DNA from: Prevotella sp.
GTDB lineage: Bacteria; Bacteroidota; Bacteroidia; Bacteroidales; Bacteroidaceae
Direction: 5' to 3'
DNA: 64,000 nt
Assembly (NCBI GenBank): GCA_017410365.1
Contig: JAFQQY010000047.1
Span: forward strand, 62,001-126,000
The translations under genes were made by a program, and so were the position numbers. Within the stretch, counting starts at the first letter, position 1, and each line of letters starts with the position of its first letter. This document shows, piece by piece, positions 54,308-64,000 of this stretch. Under the pieces are notes generated by a model, which saw only the letters and a program-made list of their open reading frames with translations, did not search any database and was not told where the DNA came from.

Positions 54308-54928
54308 ATGAGTAAGTTATTATCAAAAGACAATAAGGAAGCACTGGTAAATCCGCTAAGCAAGGACAATCCGGTGCTGGTACAGGTACTTGGCATCTGT
54401 TCGGCTCTTGCCGTAACGGCACAGCTGAAGCCCGCCATCGTCATGGGGCTTGCCGTAACGGTAATCACGGCATTCTCAAATCTCATAATCTCACTTCTGA
54501 GAAACACCATTCCTACGCGCATCAGAATAATCGTGCAACTGGTGGTTGTGGCAGCTCTGGTAACGGTGGTTAGTCAGATACTCAAGGCCTTCGCCTACGA
54601 TGTTAGCGTTCAGTTGTCTGTGTATGTGGGTCTTATCATCACCAACTGTATTCTTATGGGTCGTCTTGAGGCGTTTGCGCTTACCAACAAGCCTTGGCCG
54701 AGTTTCCTCGATGGCATCGGCAATGGTCTTGGCTACGCCTTGATTCTGGTTATTGTTGGTGCGGTGCGCGAATTACTTGGCAGAGGTTCTCTGCTCGGTT
54801 TCCAGATAATACCCGATGCCATGTACGAAGCCGGCTACATCAACAACGGTATGATGACCATGCCTGCCATGGCCATGATTATCGTGGGATGCGTGATTTG
54901 GGTACATAGGGCGATGAATAAGGATTAA
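54308..54928 (+). CDS. nqrD: Na+-translocating NADH:quinone reductase subunit D
   Basis: 206 residues, six membrane helices. Conserved ICSALAVTAQLKPAIVMG, LIITNCILMGRLEAFAL and DGIGNGLGYALILVIVGAVRELLG. Pairs with NqrE around a membrane-embedded Fe-S centre, with Cys in the two symmetric motifs (GICSAL and TNCILMG). 4 nt after nqrC. Confidence 0.96.
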   Translation: MSKLLSKDNKEALVNPLSKDNPVLVQVLGICSALAVTAQLKPAIVMGLAVTVITAFSNLIISLLRNTIPTRIRIIVQLVVVAALVTVVSQILKAFAYDVSVQLSVYVGLIITNCILMGRLEAFALTNKPWPSFLDGIGNGLGYALILVIVGAVRELLGRGSLLGFQIIPDAMYEAGYINNGMMTMPAMAMIIVGCVIWVHRAMNKD

Positions 54929-54947
54929 TAATTAAGCATTAAAAAGC

Positions 54948-55574
54948 ATGGAACATATAATAAGTCTTTTAGTCAGATCAATATTCGTAGATAATATGAT
55001 CTTCGCATTCTTCCTGGGAATGTGTTCTTATCTGGCCGTTTCAAAAAACGTAAAGACATCGTTGGGATTGGGTGTTGCCGTAACCTTCGTGCTTATGGTA
55101 ACAGTACCCGTTGACTACTTTCTGCTGACCAAGGTTTTAGGACCTGATTGTCTGGTTGAGGGCGTCGATTTGTCATACCTCAGTTTTATCCTCTTCATTG
55201 CCGTCATAGCAGGCATCGTTCAACTGGTGGAGATGGTTGTAGAGCGCTATTCTCCTTCGCTATACGCGTCGTTGGGCATCTTCCTGCCCCTGATAGCTGT
55301 CAACTGCGCCATCATGGGAGCGTCTCTCTTTGTTCAGCAGAGAGTGAATCTCGACCCTGCCAGCACTCAGTATATAGGCAACGTGTGGGACGCCCTTGCC
55401 TATGCCACTGGAAGCGGTATCGGTTGGACCCTTGCCATCGTTGCTATGGGAGCCATCAGAGAGAAGATGCAATATTGCGACGTGCCACGCCCTCTGCAAG
55501 GATTGGGCATCACGTTCATAACGGTAGGTCTCATGGCTATGGCCATGATGTGTTTCAGCGGATTGAAGATTTAA
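54948..55574 (+). CDS. nqrE: Na+-translocating NADH:quinone reductase subunit E
   Basis: 208 residues, six membrane helices. Conserved [45 protein letters not shown] and [21 protein letters not shown]. The Cys of GMCSYL and VNCAIMG match the partner pair in NqrD. Preceded by a short 'aataattaagcatt' repeat. 19 nt after nqrD. Confidence 0.96.
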   Translation: MEHIISLLVRSIFVDNMIFAFFLGMCSYLAVSKNVKTSLGLGVAVTFVLMVTVPVDYFLLTKVLGPDCLVEGVDLSYLSFILFIAVIAGIVQLVEMVVERYSPSLYASLGIFLPLIAVNCAIMGASLFVQQRVNLDPASTQYIGNVWDALAYATGSGIGWTLAIVAMGAIREKMQYCDVPRPLQGLGITFITVGLMAMAMMCFSGLKI

Positions 55575-55586
55575 GCATAAGAAGAC

Positions 55587-56852
55587 ATGATACAGTTTAT
55601 AGCATATAGCATAGGAGTCTTTCTCATAGTGATACTCCTTTTGGTTGTCATCCTGCTTGTGGCTAAGAAATATCTCAGCCCTAGCGGAAATGTAACCATA
55701 ACCATTAATGGCGACAACAAGATAACGGTACCACAAGGCGCAAGTCTTATGGCCACTCTTAGCGAAAACGGCATCTATCTGCCTTCGGCATGCGGCGGAA
55801 AGTCGTCGTGCGGCCAGTGCAAGGTTCAGGTGTTGCAGGGTGGGGGAGAGATACTCGACTCCGAGAAGCCCCATTTCTCACGCAAGGAAATAAAGGAAGG
55901 CTGGCGACTGGGTTGCCAGTGCAAGGTGAAGGGTGACCTCGACATCAAGGTACCAGAGAGCGTGCTCGGCGTTAAGGAATACGAATGTACCGTAATCTCC
56001 AACAAGAACGTAGCAACGTTCATCAAGGAGTTCAAGGTGCAGTTGCCTCCGGGTGCCCACATGGACTTCATACCGGGTTCTTACGCCCAGATAAAGATAC
56101 CAACGTTCTCTATCGACTACGACAAGGATATAGACAAATCGCTCATTGGCGACGAGTATCTGCCATCGTGGGAGAAGTTCGGTCTTTTCCCTCTCAAGTG
56201 CATCAACACCGAACCAACGGTAAGGGCATACTCCATGGCAAACTATCCTGCAGAAGGCGACGTGTTCATGCTCACCGTGCGCATAGCCACACCGCCGATG
56301 AAGGCAGACAAGAGTGGCTTTATGGACGTGAATCCGGGTATCGCATCAAGCTATATCTTCACTCTCAAGCCGGGCGACAAGGTTATGATGAGCGGACCTT
56401 ACGGCGACTTCCATCCGCACTTCGACTCTAAGCGCGAAATGATATGGGTGGGAGGAGGAGCCGGAATGGCACCACTCAGGGCGCAAATCATGCACATGAC
56501 AAAGACCTTGCGCACCACCGACCGACAGATGCACTACTTTTATGGCGCACGTGCACTGAACGAGGTGTTCTATCTCGACGATTTCCTCGGGTTGGAGAAA
56601 GAGTTTGACAACTTCCATTTCCACCTCGCTCTCGACCGTCCCGACCCGGTGGCTGATGCCGCAGGCGTGAAATACACTCCGGGCTTCGTTCATCAGGTGA
56701 TGTACGAGACATACCTTAAAGACCACGAGGCACCGGAAGACATCGAGTACTACATGTGCGGTCCTGGTCCTATGTCGCAAGCCGTTGTAGGCATGCTCGA
56801 CAGCTTAGGCGTAGAACCTCAGTCGATTATGTACGATAACTTCGGCGGATAG
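55587..56852 (+). CDS. nqrF: Na+-translocating NADH:quinone reductase subunit F
   Basis: 421 residues: one N-terminal membrane helix, a plant-type 2Fe-2S domain (Cys69, Cys75, Cys78 in ACGGKSSCGQC; fourth Cys in LGCQC at 110/112), an FAD domain (VRAYSMANYPAEG) and an NADH-binding domain (MIWVGGGAGMAPLRAQI; YYMCGPGPM). It is the NADH entry point of Nqr. Ends YDNFGG, as usual. Followed by a terminator. Confidence 0.97.
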   Translation: MIQFIAYSIGVFLIVILLLVVILLVAKKYLSPSGNVTITINGDNKITVPQGASLMATLSENGIYLPSACGGKSSCGQCKVQVLQGGGEILDSEKPHFSRKEIKEGWRLGCQCKVKGDLDIKVPESVLGVKEYECTVISNKNVATFIKEFKVQLPPGAHMDFIPGSYAQIKIPTFSIDYDKDIDKSLIGDEYLPSWEKFGLFPLKCINTEPTVRAYSMANYPAEGDVFMLTVRIATPPMKADKSGFMDVNPGIASSYIFTLKPGDKVMMSGPYGDFHPHFDSKREMIWVGGGAGMAPLRAQIMHMTKTLRTTDRQMHYFYGARALNEVFYLDDFLGLEKEFDNFHFHLALDRPDPVADAAGVKYTPGFVHQVMYETYLKDHEAPEDIEYYMCGPGPMSQAVVGMLDSLGVEPQSIMYDNFGG

Positions 56853-56887
56853 CAAGGGTTTTCTAAGTGAAAATAGTTATATCAAAA

Positions 56888-56925
56888 GGCAAAATGTATG
56901 AAAAACTGCATTTTGTCTTTTTTTA
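56888..56925 (+). terminator. Terminator of the nqr operon
   Basis: gcaaaatg (56889-56896) and cattttgt (56909-56916) pair, followed by a run of seven T (56918-56924). Confidence 0.75.
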
Positions 56926-57014
56926 TTTCCCAACCATTACGTCACACTAAAACCCCAATATTGTCTTTTTTATCTTAAAATCTGCCAAATGCGGAAATTT
57001 TGTGGCGGATAATG

Positions 57015-57045
57015 TTGACTATTAACCAAAAGATTATTACCTTTG
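57015..57045 (+). promoter_or_regulatory. Promoter of nhaD, decides its start codon
   Basis: TTG at 57015-57017, exact 20-bp spacer, TACCTTTG at 57038-57045. Transcription should begin near 57052, beyond the TTG (57000) and ATG (57012) possible starts of the open frame, so the gene must start at ATG 57072. Confidence 0.8.
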
Positions 57046-57071
57046 TAGCAAAATATATTTTTCTGAACGAT

Positions 57072-58484
57072 ATGACGCTGTTGATAGTTATCCTTCTGCT
57101 GTTCGGCTATTTGCTCATAGGCACTTCTCACCTTACAAACGTGAACAAGGCTGCCATTGCCATGTTCATTGGTGCCGTGAGCTGGGTGCTCTATATTTGC
57201 TTTGGTACAGATTTCGTGATGGCGCAACATCCTCACGAGTTTCTGGAGTTCATGGCAGGTACTGATGCTTCGGCCAATAGCGTGAAGGAATTTATCTACG
57301 ACAATATTTTCTTGAAATACGTAGGTAAGGCGGCAGCCATTGTGATGTTCCTGTTGGCAACGATGACCATCATCGAGATTCTCAACAACAACGGGTGCTT
57401 TGATTTTGTGACCGGATGGGTGCGCACGCGTAGTTCAAAGCGCTTCTTGTGGATTATAACCATCGTAACATTCGTTGTATCGGCAAACCTTGACAATCTT
57501 ACTACAACGGCGATGATGCTCGTCATCATGCACAATCTGATAGGCAACCGCAAGCAACGCATGCTGATAGGTTGTGCCATTGTGCTGGCTGCCAATACAG
57601 GTGGATGTTTTACGGTGATAGGCGAACCTACGGGAGTGGCGATGTGGGGCGACGGACTTGTTACAGCCACCAACTTCTCCATGTATCTGGCTTTGCCAGC
57701 CATGGCGGCATGGGCATTGCCCACATATCTTATCAGCAGGGAACTGCCAGAAAGGCTTGATGTGGCATGGTCGGTGCCTACCTTCCGCGGCGATGACACG
57801 ACGCTGAGCCGCTTGCAACGTTTTGCGATGTTCATAATCGGTATAGGCGGCTTGTGGTTCATACCTACGTTCCATAGCTTGACAAAGCTGAGCCCTTTCC
57901 TCGGTGCGTTGTGTGTGCTGGCGGTTTTGTGGGTGGCTCACGAGATATTCAACCGCAAGCAGATGGATGCCGACCTTATGGCTACTCAGAAGAAGATGCC
58001 TTTGTCTATCCAGTATGGCAGCATTCAGCAGATATTGTTCGTAATGGGTATTATGCTCGGATTGGGAGTGGTGAGCGAGACGGGGGCTTTCAGCGACGTT
58101 TCGAAATGGTTTGACTACAACATACATAATGTTTGGGTGTTGGGCGCCATCAACGGTTTGCTGAGTAGCATGGTAGACTCTTTTACGGTGGCCATGACCA
58201 ACCTCTCGATGTATAGCGTGGTTGAAGACTTCCAGTTGGGCCAGTGGGTTGACTCCGACTATATGGCTAACTTCGTTCAGAACGGTGCCTACTGGAAGAT
58301 TCTTGCATACACCACAGCTGTGGGCAGTTGTCTGATGTGCTTTGCCAATCCTAGCGGCATTGCTCTGATGAAGATGGAACACATAAAAGTGGGTTGGTAT
58401 ATCAAGAACTGTACGCTAAAGGTGCTTCTGGGATGGATGGCAGGCTTCGCCATTCTGTGGGCGGAAGTTTGCCTGCTAAGTTAG
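57072..58484 (+). CDS. nhaD: Na+/H+ antiporter, NhaD type
   Basis: 470 residues from ATG 57072 (MTLLIVILLLFGYLLIG), chosen because the promoter overlaps the earlier in-frame starts. About 12 membrane helices. NhaD/ArsB-fold landmarks: NKAAIAMFIGAVSWVLY, VSANLDNLTTTAMMLVIMHNLIG, GCFTVIGEPTGVAMWGDG and NGLLSSMVDSFTVAMTNLSMY. Exchanges cytoplasmic Na+ for H+, which couples with Nqr upstream to turn a Na+ gradient into a proton gradient, or the reverse. Own promoter; separated from pfkA by a repeat-rich spacer. Confidence 0.92.
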   Translation: MTLLIVILLLFGYLLIGTSHLTNVNKAAIAMFIGAVSWVLYICFGTDFVMAQHPHEFLEFMAGTDASANSVKEFIYDNIFLKYVGKAAAIVMFLLATMTIIEILNNNGCFDFVTGWVRTRSSKRFLWIITIVTFVVSANLDNLTTTAMMLVIMHNLIGNRKQRMLIGCAIVLAANTGGCFTVIGEPTGVAMWGDGLVTATNFSMYLALPAMAAWALPTYLISRELPERLDVAWSVPTFRGDDTTLSRLQRFAMFIIGIGGLWFIPTFHSLTKLSPFLGALCVLAVLWVAHEIFNRKQMDADLMATQKKMPLSIQYGSIQQILFVMGIMLGLGVVSETGAFSDVSKWFDYNIHNVWVLGAINGLLSSMVDSFTVAMTNLSMYSVVEDFQLGQWVDSDYMANFVQNGAYWKILAYTTAVGSCLMCFANPSGIALMKMEHIKVGWYIKNCTLKVLLGWMAGFAILWAEVCLLS

Positions 58485-58489
58485 ATTAA

Positions 58490-58745
58490 GGATTGAAAAA
58501 TTGAAGGATTGAAAAATTGAAGAGCTAAAGAATTGAAGGATTGAAAAATTGAAGGATTGAAGAAGATATAAGGAGGTAAAAGAAGATAGAAGGATATAGA
58601 AGGAGATAAAAGACATTAGTACTCCTTCTTAAGTCCTTTTAAAAAAGTATCGTCCTTTATCTTCGCCGCTGAAGCGGCATATCTTCCTTTAACTTCCTCT
58701 AACTTCATAATTAAGCATTAAGCATTAATAATTAAGCATTAAAAA
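58490..58745. repeat. Purine-rich tandem repeats, hairpin and ATTAAGCATT repeats between nhaD and pfkA
   Basis: 58490-58562: about seven copies of 'ggattgaaaaattgaa'. 58563-58612: 'aagatagaaggatata' variants that are roughly complementary to the T/C-rich 58680-58705 on the other side of a gccgc-tgaa-gcggc hairpin (58665-58678). 58707-58743: 'aattaagcatt' repeats. Any nhaD terminator must be the hairpin or the long inverted region. Confidence 0.8.
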
Positions 58746-58746
58746 C

Positions 58747-59727
58747 ATGGCAAGAAAAATAAAGACAATAGGAATTCTTACATCTGGAGGCGATGCCCCA
58801 GGTATGAACGCTGCTATCAGAGCCGTCACCAGAGCGGGAATCTGCAACGGCTTTAACATTAAGGGTATCTACAGAGGTTTCGACGGCCTTATAAATGGCG
58901 AGATAAAGTCGTTTACAACAGAGAACGTCAGCGGCATAATAATGCAGGGTGGAACGATTCTGAAGACTGCCCGCAGCAAGGAGTTCATGACTCCGGAAGG
59001 CATGAAGAAGGCATACGACAATCTGGTGAAGGAAGAGATAGACGCACTGGTTGTGGTAGGAGGCAACGGCTCGCTTACGGGTGCCAAGATTTTCGCACAA
59101 GAGTACGACTTCCCATGCGTAGGACTTCCGGGCACAATAGACAACGACCTGTACGGCACTGACTCTACCATAGGTTACGACACTACCATGAACACCATCA
59201 TGGATTGTGTTGACCGCATACGCGACACGGCACAGAGCCACGAGCGAATATTCTTTGTCGAGGTGATGGGGCGCGATGCCGGATTCCTGGCACAGAATTC
59301 AGCCATTGCATGTGGAGCCGAGGCTGCCATCATTCCTGAAGACTCAACCGATGTTGACCAGTTGGCACGCTTCATGGAGCGTGGAATCAGAAAGTCGAAG
59401 AAATCTTGCATCGTAATCGTGTCGGAAAGTCCTAAGTGTGGCGCTCTCTATTATGCCGACCGTGTAAAGAAGGAGTTCCCCGAGTTCGACGTGAGGGTTT
59501 CGATATTAGGACATCTCCAACGTGGAGGCCGTCCGACGGCTCACGACCGCATTCTTGCCAGCCGTACTGGTGTGGGGGCGATAGAAGCCATCATGCAAGG
59601 GCAGCGCAATGTGATGATTGGTGTTCGAAACAACGAGATCGTATATGTGCCGTTCAGCGATGCCATCCGCACCGACAAACCGCTCGACATGAAGCTTATC
59701 AAGGTGCTAGATGAATTGAGCATTTAG
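58747..59727 (+). CDS. pfkA: 6-phosphofructokinase, ATP-type
   Basis: 326 residues. Phosphorylates fructose 6-phosphate in glycolysis. ATP motif [27 protein letters not shown] and the catalytic loop [20 protein letters not shown]. Gly (not Asp) after GGN and Gly (not Lys) in PGTIDND mark an ATP- rather than pyrophosphate-dependent enzyme by the usual rule. Substrate-binding [11 protein letters not shown] and [15 protein letters not shown] are intact. No close cotranscribed partner. Confidence 0.96.
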   Translation: MARKIKTIGILTSGGDAPGMNAAIRAVTRAGICNGFNIKGIYRGFDGLINGEIKSFTTENVSGIIMQGGTILKTARSKEFMTPEGMKKAYDNLVKEEIDALVVVGGNGSLTGAKIFAQEYDFPCVGLPGTIDNDLYGTDSTIGYDTTMNTIMDCVDRIRDTAQSHERIFFVEVMGRDAGFLAQNSAIACGAEAAIIPEDSTDVDQLARFMERGIRKSKKSCIVIVSESPKCGALYYADRVKKEFPEFDVRVSILGHLQRGGRPTAHDRILASRTGVGAIEAIMQGQRNVMIGVRNNEIVYVPFSDAIRTDKPLDMKLIKVLDELSI

Positions 59728-59828
59728 CATTGACAGATAGTTTTCGGCGGCAAAACTGCAGAAATTGTGCATAAAATTGTACTTTATTTCGATTATTGTA
59801 AAGTTTATCGTCAATTATAACAAATTAA

Positions 59829-61418
<1,590 letters not shown>

Positions 61419-61432
61419 AAACATATATAGCT

Positions 61433-61675
61433 ATGGCTTTAACTCTAAAGATTGTTTCCCCCGAAAAAGTTGAGTTCTCAGGCGAGATAAAGAGTGTTAT
61501 CGTGCCTGGTTGCAGCGGCGAGTTTCAGATTCTTGAAAACCACGCCCCGCTCATCTCTTTGCTCGAAACGGGCAAGGTTGTCTATGAAGATGCTTCTGGC
61601 AAGCATCAGCTGATGATTGAGAGCGGCTTTGTGGAGATTCAGAAGAATGAGGTTAGCCTTTGTGTGGAATTGTAA
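61433..61675 (+). CDS. atpC: F1 ATP synthase epsilon subunit
   Basis: 80 residues, about 60 shorter than E. coli epsilon. It consists of the N-terminal beta-sandwich only (LKIVSPEKVEFSGEIKSVIVPGCSGEFQILENHAPLIS), lacking the C-terminal helical hairpin that inhibits ATP hydrolysis. That short form is usual in Bacteroidales as far as I know. 14 nt after atpD. Confidence 0.92.
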   Translation: MALTLKIVSPEKVEFSGEIKSVIVPGCSGEFQILENHAPLISLLETGKVVYEDASGKHQLMIESGFVEIQKNEVSLCVEL

Positions 61676-61709
61676 GTCATTTTATTGAGCGAACAGACAT
61701 CATCTTGTT

Positions 61710-62105
61710 ATGGCAGACATTGACAAATTGACCAAGCGTTTTATCACGCAGAGCGTAATCATCACAGCTGTGCTTTGGATTATTGGCTTTGTGGTTACGC
61801 AGTTCGTGCCTGCTGCTGACTCGCAGTTGGCATTGCTGGTAAGCGCTGTTTTCTCGCTTGTCTTTGCTGTTGCTGATGGATTGTTGTGGCGCTTTGCGGC
61901 CAAAAAGGGTGCCGAGGCACTGACCACCTTCTATACGGCGGTGTCGGGTTTCCGCTTGCTGCTTGCGCTTGCAACGATGTTCGTCTACTATCTTTCAGTG
62001 GGAAGTGACTCCATGCTGGTGTTCTTTTTGGTGTTCATGGTTTTCTACTTTGTTCACTTGGCTCACCACACGCTTTTCTTCTCAAGAGTGTCTAACCGCT
62101 CATAG
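61710..62105 (+). CDS. Small four-helix membrane protein of the atp operon (AtpI-like position)
   Basis: 131 residues with four membrane helices (SVIITAVLWIIGFVVTQFV, LALLVSAVFSLVFAVADGLL, FRLLLALATMFVYYL, MLVFFLVFMVFYFVHLAHHTLFF). It occupies the place of atpI/atpZ ahead of atpB; AtpI-type proteins help c-ring assembly or Mg2+ supply, but sequence likeness is weak. Its TAG ends 23 nt before the atpB ATG. Confidence 0.65.
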   Translation: MADIDKLTKRFITQSVIITAVLWIIGFVVTQFVPAADSQLALLVSAVFSLVFAVADGLLWRFAAKKGAEALTTFYTAVSGFRLLLALATMFVYYLSVGSDSMLVFFLVFMVFYFVHLAHHTLFFSRVSNRS

Positions 62106-62128
62106 TGGCAACAAATACAAATTCTATA

Positions 62129-63283
62129 ATGAAAAAAATAAAGTTTAAAAATATTTTGCCGGCAATAGGCAGATGGTTTGTACGCAAAATGATTAAAGCA
62201 AAAAAAATGTTGCTGTCATTTTGCTGTTGGGTGATGCGCAACAAGTACATATTGCTGGTGGCGTGTTTTCTGCTGGCATTGCTTTTCCTTGTTCATGTCG
62301 ATATCAACAAGCGTACTGATGGTAAGGGTGTTCAAGTAGACATCCCTCATGAGGTGATGCACCATCTTGCAGATTCTTACGACTGGCATTTCACAACCTT
62401 TGGCGAGACTCATGTGACCTTGCATCTGCCTATCATCGTAAAGAGCTGCGTTGATGGCGAGTGGCATGTCTTCACGTCGCATGACGTTCCCGACGGATTC
62501 TATTTTGACGAGAATCATCATGGCAAGGTATATGAGCGTGCTGCTGACGGCACACCTGTCAAGCCTTGGGATTTCAGTATAACGAAGCTCGTGGCACAGC
62601 TTATAATTGTGGTAGTGCTACTGCTCTGCATATTCCTCAGTTGTGCTCGTTGGTACAAGAAACGCGACGAAACAAGTCCTGCACCACGGGGCTTTGTAGG
62701 CACAATCGAGATGCTTGTCATGTACATCCATGACGATGTGATACGCCCATGCGTAGGCGAACATCAGTATAAGAAGTATGCCAACTATCTGCTTACGATG
62801 TTCTTCTTCATCTTCACCACCAATCTTGTTGGTTTGATACCAGGAGCAGCCAATGTAACCGGTAATATCAATGTTACATTGTTCCTTGCCTTCTGTACCA
62901 TGTTGGCAATCAATGTCTTTGCCAATAAGATATACTGGAAGGAAATCCTTTGGCCGGATGTGCCATGGTGGTTGAAGTTCCCGATTCCTCTGATGCCAGC
63001 CATCGAGATATTCGGTATCATAAGCAAGCCTTTCGCGTTGATGATCCGTCTCTTTGCCAACATGATGGCAGGTCATGCCGTGATGCTCAGCTTCACCTGT
63101 GTGATATTCTTTGGTACCACTTTAGGCTTGGGTGCAGGTATGGGACTTAACCTCTTCAGTGTTATCATGCTTCTGTTCATGTATGCCCTTGAGGTGCTTG
63201 TAGCCTTTGTACAGGCCTACGTGTTCACGCTTCTCAGTTCGGTATTCATCGGCTTGGCACATGTGGAGCATCACGGAGAGTAA
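62129..63283 (+). CDS. atpB: F0 ATP synthase subunit a
   Basis: 384 residues from ATG 62129 (MKKIKFKN); the GTG at 62105 overlaps the preceding stop and is rejected. The C-terminal half is the usual subunit a, with the essential Arg in PFALMIRLFANMMAGHAVML and the last helix YALEVLVAFVQAYVFTLLSSVFI. The N-terminal ~165 residues are an extension: a basic start, a membrane helix (YILLVACFLLALLFLVHV), an extracytoplasmic domain (GVQVDIPHEVMHHLADSYDW, YFDENHHGKVYERAADG) and another helix. Such extensions occur in Bacteroidetes; their role is unknown. Confidence 0.93.
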   Translation: MKKIKFKNILPAIGRWFVRKMIKAKKMLLSFCCWVMRNKYILLVACFLLALLFLVHVDINKRTDGKGVQVDIPHEVMHHLADSYDWHFTTFGETHVTLHLPIIVKSCVDGEWHVFTSHDVPDGFYFDENHHGKVYERAADGTPVKPWDFSITKLVAQLIIVVVLLLCIFLSCARWYKKRDETSPAPRGFVGTIEMLVMYIHDDVIRPCVGEHQYKKYANYLLTMFFFIFTTNLVGLIPGAANVTGNINVTLFLAFCTMLAINVFANKIYWKEILWPDVPWWLKFPIPLMPAIEIFGIISKPFALMIRLFANMMAGHAVMLSFTCVIFFGTTLGLGAGMGLNLFSVIMLLFMYALEVLVAFVQAYVFTLLSSVFIGLAHVEHHGE

Positions 63284-63337
63284 CATATTTATAATATAGT
63301 AAACAACATAGAACAATAAACATATTAATAACAATAA

Positions 63338-63595
<258 letters not shown>

Positions 63596-63622
63596 TAAGA
63601 GTAGATAATTAAACAACAGCAA

Positions 63623-64000
63623 ATGGATTCACTTAATTTGCCATCAATACTAACGCCCGATCTAGGACTTCTCTTCTGGATGGTGCTGGCATTTGGTGTA
63701 GTCTTTTTTGTGCTTTCAAAGTATGGTTTCCCTGCCATCACTGATATGGTAGAGAAGCGTAAACAGTATATAGACGACAGTCTTCGCAAGGCACATGAGG
63801 CTTCCGAACGCCTGACCAACATCAAAGAAGAAGGCGAGGCGATACTGTTGGAGGCACGTCAGAAGCAGGCAGAGATACTCAAGGATGCCGCTGCCACCCG
63901 CGATGCCATGGTAGAGCAGGCACAGCACAAGGCCCTTGAGGAGAGCGCCCGCCTGATAAGCGATGCACGCGCTGAGATAGAGAGCGAGAAGCAGGCTGCC
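63623..64000 (+). CDS. atpF: F0 ATP synthase subunit b (3' end cut by window)
   Basis: 126 codons from ATG 63623 (MDSLNLPSILTPDLGLLFWMV) to the window edge with no stop. One N-terminal membrane helix (LLFWMVLAFGVVFFVLSKYGF) and then a long charged coiled coil (RKQYIDDSLRKAHEASERL, AEILKDAAATRDAMVEQA) that forms the peripheral stalk. 27 nt after atpE. atpH, atpA and atpG would be expected next. Confidence 0.95.
   Translation, partial: MDSLNLPSILTPDLGLLFWMVLAFGVVFFVLSKYGFPAITDMVEKRKQYIDDSLRKAHEASERLTNIKEEGEAILLEARQKQAEILKDAAATRDAMVEQAQHKALEESARLISDARAEIESEKQAA

Noticed and set aside
57435-58382. 315-codon minus-strand frame opposite nhaD
   Set aside because: His/Gln-rich shadow of a membrane-protein gene; no domain or start signal.

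Overview
The window looks like a chromosomal segment of a Bacteroidales bacterium, most likely Prevotella or a close relative. The grounds are: repeated Bacteroidetes-type promoters (TTTG or TTG, about 19-20 bp, then TAnnTTTG); a Na+-pumping NADH:quinone reductase; a succinate-to-propionate module (methylmalonyl-CoA mutase plus parts of a Na+-pumping decarboxylase); an atpDC-x-BEF ATP synthase order; weak Shine-Dalgarno sites; and 'YDLQGRRV...GLYIVNGK' surface-protein tails. No rRNA, tRNA, CRISPR array, phage or intact insertion sequence was seen. The species call is an inference.

Layout. (1) 1-6.2 kb: a leftward four-gene envelope operon (porin, imelysin-like lipoprotein, di-haem DUF1111 lipoprotein, second porin), divergent from a hemerythrin-LuxR fusion regulator, with a perfect 17-nt palindrome between the two promoters. 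(2) 6.4-7.8 kb: alkaline phosphatase. (3) 8-17.3 kb: mutBA leftward; rightward an AspT-type transporter, lamin-tail/OadG fusion, biotin carrier, decarboxylase beta subunit and a LuxR regulator. The carboxyltransferase alpha subunit is absent. (4) 17.3-24.6 kb: galK-galM, folC-dnaJ-grpE and an ABC-F ATPase, all leftward. (5) 24.7-32 kb: an accessory region with a duplicated ~107-bp repeat, two A+T-rich secreted proteins behind a probable ~344-nt structured RNA, an AlbA_2/RecG-like protein between copies of a palindromic repeat, a large surface protein and a 58-residue peptide. (6) 32.2-38.4 kb: branched-chain amino acid operon ilvD-ilvB-ilvN-thioesterase-ilvC. (7) 38.4-50.7 kb, leftward: recJ-recQ, rpsA, a protein with two apparent PD-(D/E)XK sites, and tamB. 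(8) 50.8-64 kb, rightward: nqrABCDEF, nhaD, pfkA, and the start of the ATP synthase operon.

How it fits together: Nqr and the methylmalonyl-CoA decarboxylase export Na+, NhaD can exchange Na+ and H+, and the ATP synthase c subunit looks proton-type, so the window holds most of a mixed Na+/H+ energy circuit of an anaerobic succinate/propionate fermenter.

The most unusual material is the structured RNA leader (26258-26601), the hemerythrin-LuxR regulator with its palindrome, the solitary double-nuclease-like protein, and short repeat families that occur between genes and also in frame inside ilvD, the surface protein and the AlbA_2 gene. All calls were made by eye from sequence; no database search was run.
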